A stretch of 52,530 nucleotides of DNA, taken from the IMG/VR virus record IMGVR_UViG_3300037245_003804, positions 1 through 52,530 of that record. The stretch is one strand, 5' to 3'. This DNA comes from a virus. The notes below the pieces were generated by a model. That model had not been told where the DNA came from. It saw only the letters and a list, made by a program, of their open reading frames with translations, and ran no database searches. The position numbers were made by a program, and so were the translations under genes. Below are positions 46,553 through 52,530 of this stretch, in pieces (the first letter of the stretch is position 1; every line of letters starts with the position of its first letter).

Positions 46553-48086
46553 GCCCGAAGTAACAGTAAGTATAATTAATGCCAATGTTATTTCTCAAAA
46601 TGATGCACAAAAACTGCTATTTGTTGGTCAAAAAACTTCTGCTGGTACTGCTACTTCGGGAGAATTAATCCAAAATATATTGAATGATGGGGCTGAAGAT
46701 ACGCTTTTTGGTGAAGATTCAATGCTTGCCGCTATGATAAGAAGCGCCAGGAAATTAAATAAAATTGTTCAATTCGATGCAATACCACTTGATGATAATG
46801 GAGCGTCCGCACCCTCTATAGGTGATTTTGAGATTACCGGTTCACCTGAAGAAGCAGGAACTATAACATTTAGTATTGGATCATTATTGAATAACAGTTA
46901 TACCGTTAGTGTCTCAGCTTCAGACACACCGGTAATCATAGCCGTTGCTTTAGTAACACTAATTCTTGATGATCCAACATGCCCTGTGGAAGCTGGAAAT
47001 ACTGTCGGTACTGTTATTATGACTGCGGTTAATGAAGGAAGTTATGGTGATGGCTTGGGGTTGGCTGTTGATATTAATGTCCCCGGAATTAGCGTTGGCC
47101 TTGTTGGAATGGCAGGGGGCGGTGCAGATCCGGTAGTAACCAATGTATTTGATGTGGTTGGTAACAATAGGTATCAAGGTGTAGTTTGGCCTTATACAGA
47201 TGTATCTGTTTTAACGACATTTTTAGATGAAAGGTTCAATGTTGATGATGACGTTTTGGATGGAGCGGGTTTTGTTTCTGTAACTGATCTATTATCTAAT
47301 CATTTAACCAGGTTGCTCCCTTTAAATAGTGAAAATCTTGTAGAGATATGTGATAAATTTGAGAACACTGCTACATTGGTTGGCCCTTCAATGCTAGAAA
47401 TTCCCGTCGTCAAAGCCGCTCAGTTGGCTTCTATACGATCTTTGAGGCTGACCCCTGACGCTAGCATTGCCAACTTCGTTATAAGCGCTAACGGCGCGCT
47501 GGATGCCTTTGGTGGCCCTGCGTTGGCTAGTAAGCCTTATGCAAATACACCCTTCACTAATTTACCTTTGATTCCAGTCAATTTGGGTTTCACTGATACA
47601 TTAGAGGTTAAGCAAATTCAAGAATTTGGTGGCGCTGTATTAGGAAACAACACCGCACGAACAAGCGTTATTATAGGAAGAGTCCCAACGACTTATAAAA
47701 CAGATGCTGCTGGAAATGCTGATTTGACTTTTGCCTTTCTTAACTATCGGGATACCGCATCAGGAATAAGAGAATATTTTTTCAATAATCTAAAAAGTAG
47801 ATTTGGTCAATCAAGATTAACTGAAGGGAATGCTATCCCTGGCAGAGACCAAGTAAATGCCAATACTGTTAGAGCATTTATAGAAAGACTATACCTAGAT
47901 TTATCTGGTGTAAATTTTGTCTTAGTGCAAAACGGTGATACGGCTATTCAATATTTCAAAGATAATTTGAGTGTTACCTTGGTGCTTTCTACTGGATCAG
48001 TAACCATACAAGCTAAAACTCCTATAATTACTCAATTGAGAAGAATTATATTTCCTATGCAAATTTCATTTTCAACCGGAGGATAA
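46536..48086 (+). CDS. Contractile tail sheath protein, Mu gpL-like
   Basis: The protein has 516 residues. The order fits Mu-type sheaths: Q-N-D-A-Q-K-L-L-F-V-G-Q-K near 20, the D-x-F-E-I-T-G beta insert, R-Y-Q-G-V-V-W-P, a domain with P-Y-A-N-T-P-F and the C-terminal F-L-N-Y-R-D-T, G-N-A-I-P-G-R. An AAGGAGA ribosome site lies within the preceding gene. The tube gene follows after three bases. Confidence 0.92.
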   Translation: MTQISEPEVTVSIINANVISQNDAQKLLFVGQKTSAGTATSGELIQNILNDGAEDTLFGEDSMLAAMIRSARKLNKIVQFDAIPLDDNGASAPSIGDFEITGSPEEAGTITFSIGSLLNNSYTVSVSASDTPVIIAVALVTLILDDPTCPVEAGNTVGTVIMTAVNEGSYGDGLGLAVDINVPGISVGLVGMAGGGADPVVTNVFDVVGNNRYQGVVWPYTDVSVLTTFLDERFNVDDDVLDGAGFVSVTDLLSNHLTRLLPLNSENLVEICDKFENTATLVGPSMLEIPVVKAAQLASIRSLRLTPDASIANFVISANGALDAFGGPALASKPYANTPFTNLPLIPVNLGFTDTLEVKQIQEFGGAVLGNNTARTSVIIGRVPTTYKTDAAGNADLTFAFLNYRDTASGIREYFFNNLKSRFGQSRLTEGNAIPGRDQVNANTVRAFIERLYLDLSGVNFVLVQNGDTAIQYFKDNLSVTLVLSTGSVTIQAKTPIITQLRRIIFPMQISFSTGG

Positions 48087-48089
48087 ACC

Positions 48090-48482
48090 ATGGGCACTCG
48101 TATAGCTGATGCTGAAGTTAGAGTAAATAACGAAATATGGCCTATTGTGCCAGGATCAGTGGAGTTCACAGAAGGGCAAGGTGAGCAATCTATTGAGGCT
48201 GCGTCCACAGGTGGTGGTGGTGTTGAACAAATTTACACTTATGATGTTACTACTAATTTTTCAATGGTGAAGTTTGATGTTTTTCCAACTCCTCAAACAT
48301 TGAAAGATTCAAAAATCATCAAATCTAATAGAAATAATAATGTTGTGGAGCTTGCCGCTTCTACTGTAGATGGGAACTTCACACGGACATTTACACAAGC
48401 CGCTGTGTTGAATGATCCAGAAAAAAAACTAGGCGTGGATGGAACTTTTAGTATGGAATTTAAAGCCAATCCTGCCATTTAA
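48090..48482 (+). CDS. Tail tube protein, Mu gpM-like
   Basis: The 130-residue protein has G-T-R-I-A-D-A-E-V-R-V-N near the start, V-E-F-T-E-G-Q-G-E, and F-S-M-V-K-F near 55. Size and position after the sheath match the Mu tube family (phage tail tube, GP-M type). Confidence 0.85.
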   Translation: MGTRIADAEVRVNNEIWPIVPGSVEFTEGQGEQSIEAASTGGGGVEQIYTYDVTTNFSMVKFDVFPTPQTLKDSKIIKSNRNNNVVELAASTVDGNFTRTFTQAAVLNDPEKKLGVDGTFSMEFKANPAI

Positions 48483-48496
48483 TATGAGGTTAATTT

Positions 48497-48940
48497 ATGT
48501 CAGATCATCGTTATATGCTTGTCGGTGAATTAGATTATGCATTCAAAGGGAATATGGAAAAAGCACAATTTATAGATTTATCAATGCCAAGCGCTAAATT
48601 TTTAACTAATCTCGCACCTATTAGATGTGAGGTTATGAAAGCTATTCAATGGTCTCAAGAACAAAACAGTGTTACGCAGCAATCGTCGACTCAAGATAGT
48701 GAAAGCGAAGAAGATAGTGGGCTTGATCCAGTTGCCATGATCACAACACTTGAATTAGCAAAAGGTGTGGATATTGTAAAAGTATTATTGAATGTTAAAG
48801 CAATAATCATATCTAAAGGAATGGCGAAAATTGATGGTGAAATTAATTTAAATAATTCTGTATATGATAAAATGTCATTGAAAGATATTTATGGAATAAC
48901 GGGTAAATTTATTGTTGATTTTACTATACCTTCTCTTTAA
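48497..48940 (+). CDS. Tail assembly chaperone, first frame
   Basis: The 147-residue protein lies between tube and tape measure, where Mu encodes its chaperone pair. It has K-A-Q-F-I-D-L-S-M-P-S-A-K near 23, then an acidic S/E-rich linker and a short beta end. Possible -1 frameshift into the next frame is discussed at 48970-49098. Confidence 0.75.
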   Translation: MSDHRYMLVGELDYAFKGNMEKAQFIDLSMPSAKFLTNLAPIRCEVMKAIQWSQEQNSVTQQSSTQDSESEEDSGLDPVAMITTLELAKGVDIVKVLLNVKAIIISKGMAKIDGEINLNNSVYDKMSLKDIYGITGKFIVDFTIPSL

Positions 48941-48969
48941 TAAAAGAAGAGAAGGATTTCATAAAAGAA

Positions 48970-49098
48970 ATGCTATGGATAGTTAAGTTTTACGAGGGCG
49001 GTTTATCATTAACAGAATTGCTTGACATGTCTTTTGATAAGCTATTGATTGTTATAGAAGAAACAGAACAAATAGCGAATCATGTAAATGGCAAATAA
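48970..49098 (+). CDS. Tail assembly chaperone, second frame (possible frameshift product)
   Basis: A 42-residue frame from the ATG at 48970 (M-L-W-I-V-K-F-Y-E-G-G-L-S-L) runs to 49098, in the -1 frame relative to 48497-48940 and overlapping the tape-measure start by 11 bases. The frame is open back to 48919, so fusion by -1 slippage is possible only between 48919 and 48938. TTTT at 48919-48922 permits one-tRNA slippage, but no canonical X-XXY-YYZ heptamer is present. Initiation at 48970 with AGAAGG 14 bases before is the other option. Confidence 0.55.
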   Translation: MLWIVKFYEGGLSLTELLDMSFDKLLIVIEETEQIANHVNGK

Positions 49099-50716
49099 GA
49101 TATCGTTCGTTGTTATTGCAAAGGATGCTTTTAGCAGTGTATCGCAAAAAGTATCCCTAAGCACTAAAAGAATGACAAAAACTTTCGATTCTTTAGGTAG
49201 CAAACTAAAGGTTGTTAGTTCTAAATTTGGTGCTCTCGCTACTGCTGCCTTAGGTTTTGTTGGGATAAGAAAGTTTTTTAGCCAAGGCATTAAATTTCAA
49301 GATTCAATGGCGGATTTAGCGTCTATAACCGGATCAACAGGAAAAGAATTAAAATTCTATTCCGATGAATCGTTAAGATTATCTAAAAAAGCCAACATTT
49401 CAGCAGCCGAAATAGCTATGGCTTTCAAGCTTGTAGCTTCCGCAAAAGCAGAACTATTAAAAGACCCCAAAGCATTATCCAATATCACGGAACAAACGCT
49501 ACTCTTGGCTAATGCGTCAGGGATATCACTAGCCGAATCCGCACAGATAGTAACAGAATCTTTGAATCAATTTGGTGCTTCTGCTAAAGAAACAGCAAGA
49601 TTTGTCAATGTATTGGCAGCAGGATCAAAATTTGGTGCTTCTGAGGTAGCGCAAACCGGTGTTGCTGTTGTGCGTGCAGGTGTTGCAGCTAAATTTGCAG
49701 GGGTAGGATTTGAGAAAGTTAATGCGGTTCTGCAAGTTTTATCATTGCAAGGTGAAAAGGGCCAAAGAGCTGGCACAGCTTTAAGAAGCGTATTTCTTAG
49801 GCTTGAATCTTTGTCAAAGAAATTTGATAAATTAAAACCTTCCGTTGTTGGTTTGGATACTGCTTTAGAAAATTTACATAAAAGAAATTTGTCCACAAAG
49901 AAGAAAACAGAACTATTTGGTCAAATGGCTGTTGCAGTTGGCAGCATGATGGTGGACAGCAGAGAAAAAATAAAAGAAATGAATAGTTCCATTTCTGATA
50001 CTTCTATTGCTTCTCAACAAGCAGGAATAAGGTTAGGAACGCTTGGTTCTAAAATTAAAGCAGTAGAAATAGCTATTAACAATGCATTAATAAAAACATT
50101 TTTAAAATTAAGTGAAAGCGATGTTTTTGAAAAAATTGCTGATGATACAGTAAAATGGATTGAGTCATTTGATGAAAAAGATATGGAACAGGTTGCAGAA
50201 TCAATAAAAGACATCGCTGCAGCAATGCAGCTTTTAGGTCAAAGCTTTGCCTTTGGATCAAGTAAAATACTTACTGTAAAGGATTTATTATTAGATGTAG
50301 GGGATGCGTTGTTTGGTATTGATGATGGATTTGAGAGAATTAGAAAAAGATTTGCTGGTAAGAGCGGCGTTGATGTGAATAAACCTATTTTCAGTGACGA
50401 TGTTTATCATGTTACAGGAAGAGATCATATAACATCAGGAAGAGAATTAAAACTATTTTACATGAATCGCCGTAAACAAGCAGCGATGGACAAAAAGTTA
50501 AACGATAAACTAATATCAATGGGTTTACCTTTAGACTTTTTTCCTGAACACGTATCACGACCTATGAGAGAAATTATGTCATTAACAAAAGAAATGAAAG
50601 TTCATTTAGATATAAATATATCTAATGAATCAAATTCAAAGGTACATACAATGGTAACAAGTGAGGAAGATAACGACTTCAATATTGGAGTTAATATGGT
50701 GCCTTATTCTCTATGA
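49088..50716 (+). CDS. Tape measure protein
   Basis: The protein has 542 residues and sets tail length. It has the phage minor-tail TP901 domain (G-I-K-F-Q-D-S-M-A-D-L-A-S-I-T-G-S, then S-K-K-A-N-I-S-A-A-E-I-A and G-T-A-L-R-S-V-F-L-R-L) at about 60-290, helical throughout with no strong hydrophobic pair after it. It is short for a tape measure, predicting a short tail. It overlaps gpN by four bases. Confidence 0.9.
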   Translation: MANKISFVVIAKDAFSSVSQKVSLSTKRMTKTFDSLGSKLKVVSSKFGALATAALGFVGIRKFFSQGIKFQDSMADLASITGSTGKELKFYSDESLRLSKKANISAAEIAMAFKLVASAKAELLKDPKALSNITEQTLLLANASGISLAESAQIVTESLNQFGASAKETARFVNVLAAGSKFGASEVAQTGVAVVRAGVAAKFAGVGFEKVNAVLQVLSLQGEKGQRAGTALRSVFLRLESLSKKFDKLKPSVVGLDTALENLHKRNLSTKKKTELFGQMAVAVGSMMVDSREKIKEMNSSISDTSIASQQAGIRLGTLGSKIKAVEIAINNALIKTFLKLSESDVFEKIADDTVKWIESFDEKDMEQVAESIKDIAAAMQLLGQSFAFGSSKILTVKDLLLDVGDALFGIDDGFERIRKRFAGKSGVDVNKPIFSDDVYHVTGRDHITSGRELKLFYMNRRKQAAMDKKLNDKLISMGLPLDFFPEHVSRPMREIMSLTKEMKVHLDINISNESNSKVHTMVTSEEDNDFNIGVNMVPYSL

Positions 50717-51942
50717 ACCTTCTCGAAACAGCATTTCCTGCATCTTATAAAGAAGTTGGTTTTTCAGTAGACGGAACAACCACTACTGGTGGAATTAAAA
50801 ACGTTAAACATGTTTTTGTTAATAGTGACAATCAAAATATAGAACTGTTAGGTGTTAAACTAAAAAGCTACCCAGTAAGAGCATTTATAAATAATACCAA
50901 GGATGAAGCTTATAAGTTAAAAAGAGACAATTTAGTAAAAGTTCTTGATGATCAAGAAAGTGGAAAATTAGTTCATCCATTTTTAGGAATAATTGACAAT
51001 GTTATAGCAACAGAATGGACTTTAACTGAAGATTTCAGACAATTTGGAAAAGCAAGGTTTACTATTCAATTTGAATCAACGTTGCCACAAAGTGTTCCCG
51101 AGGTAGCATCCAATTCATTAAGTCAAGTGCAAGAAAAAGAAAAAGATGTAGCAGATGGGACGAAAAAGGACACTGAAGAAAATTTCTTAATTACATTCAG
51201 CAAAAATATAAATGACTCGATATCTCAAGTTAATTCAATAGTTGAAGAAATAAATAATAATTCCAATCTATTTTCTATAACAGAAGACCAGGTAAATATT
51301 TTCAATAATCAAGTGGGACAGTTGAGTGCTAATGCTGCAAATTTAGTAAGAGACCCCGTGGCGTTAGCATCATCATTAAATAACGTTTTTTCTACTATTT
51401 CAGGAATGTACGTTACTGTTGAAGCTGCCTTAGGTGTTATGGCTAATTTCTTTAATTTTGGTGCTGATGATATACCTATTGATGATAACACAATTTCTAA
51501 TATTGAAAGAAAAAAGAATAGAAAAATATTAAACGATAATATCAATGCTTATTCTTTGGCTCATGCTTATACATTAGCAAGTCAATTAGACTTCACTACT
51601 ATAGAACAACAAAACGAAATAGCTGACGTTCTTGAGGAACAATATCAATTTATTATTAAGGATGATGTTATAGAAAATCTTAGTGGTGTTGATGAGTTAA
51701 TAGGTATATCAACTGATACTAAGTTGGAAATAACCGATCAAAGAGGAGCGGTTGAGAATCTTTTTGATGATAATAGAATAATACTTGGACAAATAATAGA
51801 AATCATTACAACAGAGATAAGCACTAGATTATTATCTTATCAATATTATGGTGATTCGGAATTGGGAGAAGATATTGCAAATCTAAATAATATAAGTGAC
51901 TCATCTTTCGCTAATGGAACTATAAAAATAATTTCATCATGA
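50713..51942 (+). CDS. Mu gpN-like tail/DNA circularisation protein
   Basis: The protein has 409 residues. The N-terminal 120 residues (A-S-Y-K-E-V-G-F-S-V-D-G, then Y-P-V-R-A-F-I, D-N-L-V-K-V-L-D, G-K-L-V-H-P-F-L-G) match DNA_circ_N. The rest is helical and variable. In Mu it is a baseplate hub or tail-tip component between the tape measure and gpP. It overlaps both neighbours by four bases. Confidence 0.88.
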   Translation: MNLLETAFPASYKEVGFSVDGTTTTGGIKNVKHVFVNSDNQNIELLGVKLKSYPVRAFINNTKDEAYKLKRDNLVKVLDDQESGKLVHPFLGIIDNVIATEWTLTEDFRQFGKARFTIQFESTLPQSVPEVASNSLSQVQEKEKDVADGTKKDTEENFLITFSKNINDSISQVNSIVEEINNNSNLFSITEDQVNIFNNQVGQLSANAANLVRDPVALASSLNNVFSTISGMYVTVEAALGVMANFFNFGADDIPIDDNTISNIERKKNRKILNDNINAYSLAHAYTLASQLDFTTIEQQNEIADVLEEQYQFIIKDDVIENLSGVDELIGISTDTKLEITDQRGAVENLFDDNRIILGQIIEIITTEISTRLLSYQYYGDSELGEDIANLNNISDSSFANGTIKIISS

Positions 51943-52530
51943 GTATTATTATTGAAGTAAATGGAGTTCCATATAATAATTTCCTAAAAGGAAGAGTCAA
52001 TATACGTTTGGACTCGTTGTGCAATACTTTTCATTTTATTATAGCGAAAAACGATAATTCTGTTTTACCATTTTCTGTTAGTGACAAATGTAAAGTACTT
52101 GTAAATAATGTATTGGTATTGACTGGGGTTATTGAGGTATTAGAAGTTACATATGATAAAGATAGTCATACTTTAGATATTTCAGGAAGGGATAATACAT
52201 CAGATATAGTTGACTCGTATATTGATAATTTATCCGATATAGGAAAAGGTGTTAGTTTAAAAAACATTATTGAAAAAATTATAGAAGATATTGGATCTGA
52301 CGTAAAAGTATTGGAAGGCACTGAAATAAATGAAACAAGCAGGAATGAATTTGACACAAATGATGTTGCTTCCCCAGAACCCGGGTCTAGTGCTTTTGAA
52401 TTTATAGAGCATTTAGCAAGACAACGACAAGTTCTTTTAACGTCAAATGGAGATGGGAATATTGTTATAACACAAGGGAGTCAAGAAAAGTTAGGTAATG
52501 CAAAATTGCAGTATATAATAAATGGAAAAG
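51939..52530 (+). CDS. Mu gpP (gp44)-like baseplate hub protein, N-terminal part
   Basis: It starts at the ATGA overlap with gpN and continues across the contig end into 34-551. The N-terminus I-I-I-E-V-N-G-V-P-Y-N-N-F-L-K-G and the L-D-S-L-C-N-T-F-H-F-I pattern, then L-D-I-S-G-R-D, fit the gpP/gp44 hub, a D-like protein with two barrels. It is incomplete here only because of where the circle was cut. Confidence 0.88.
   Translation, partial: MSIIIEVNGVPYNNFLKGRVNIRLDSLCNTFHFIIAKNDNSVLPFSVSDKCKVLVNNVLVLTGVIEVLEVTYDKDSHTLDISGRDNTSDIVDSYIDNLSDIGKGVSLKNIIEKIIEDIGSDVKVLEGTEINETSRNEFDTNDVASPEPGSSAFEFIEHLARQRQVLLTSNGDGNIVITQGSQEKLGNAKLQYIINGK
52498..52530. repeat. Terminal direct repeat (contig overlap), right copy
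   Basis: This copy matches bases 1-33 with one mismatch (T at 52512 where the left copy has A). See the left copy. Confidence 0.9.

Overview
This window is a complete or nearly complete genome of an AT-rich tailed double-stranded DNA phage. The first 33 and last 33 bases are the same sequence apart from one base, and one open reading frame runs across the two ends. The contig is therefore a circularly closed or terminally redundant assembly that was opened inside a tail gene. The virion genes pair an HK97-type head (nuclease, large terminase, portal, Mu F-like protein, U35 protease, capsid protein) with a Mu-type contractile tail (sheath, tube, tape measure, gpN, gpP, gp45 to gp48, fibre). 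That makes it a myophage. The host cannot be named from sequence; a Gram-negative bacterium fits the GH24 endolysin, the 3TM holin and the sigma70-type promoters. No integrase, transposase, DNA polymerase or partition gene was seen.

Layout. About 33.4-52.5 kb and 0-4.8 kb (plus strand) is one long head-then-tail late block. About 4.8-22.0 kb (minus strand) starts with lysis genes, then holds small early genes and a recombination block (SF2 helicase, PD-(D/E)XK nuclease with a cysteine cluster, DUF669-like protein, Sak4-like ATPase). Next come a lipase-like protein, a 0.65-kb structured RNA region and a secreted protein. After these comes a long tandem series of paralogous small proteins ending in a W-D-Y-F motif, mixed with pentapeptide-repeat proteins. 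About 22.2-24.6 kb (plus) carries a primase-polymerase/DUF3987 replication protein behind a leader with an intrinsic terminator, followed by a structured RNA and tRNA-Pro. About 24.6-30.1 kb (minus) is a second series: about twelve overlapping genes of a W-E-x-C family, three of an MDWLK family and two small membrane proteins. About 30.4-30.75 kb looks like a replication origin, with ten copies of TGCGGCA in either orientation and an AT-rich tract. About 31.4-33.3 kb (minus) holds more small duplicated early genes.

Early minus-strand genes are driven by near-consensus sigma70 promoters, most with a 16-base spacer. Three of them share a 13-base box just after the -10 element. The least ordinary content is: (1) six repeated RNA units at 14.1-14.7 kb that show compensatory changes and enclose a tRNA-like domain with its halves in permuted order; (2) two large, unrelated expansions of small proteins of unknown function, one of which is also fused to a helix-turn-helix domain and to a pentapeptide-repeat domain; (3) the repeat-rich candidate origin.
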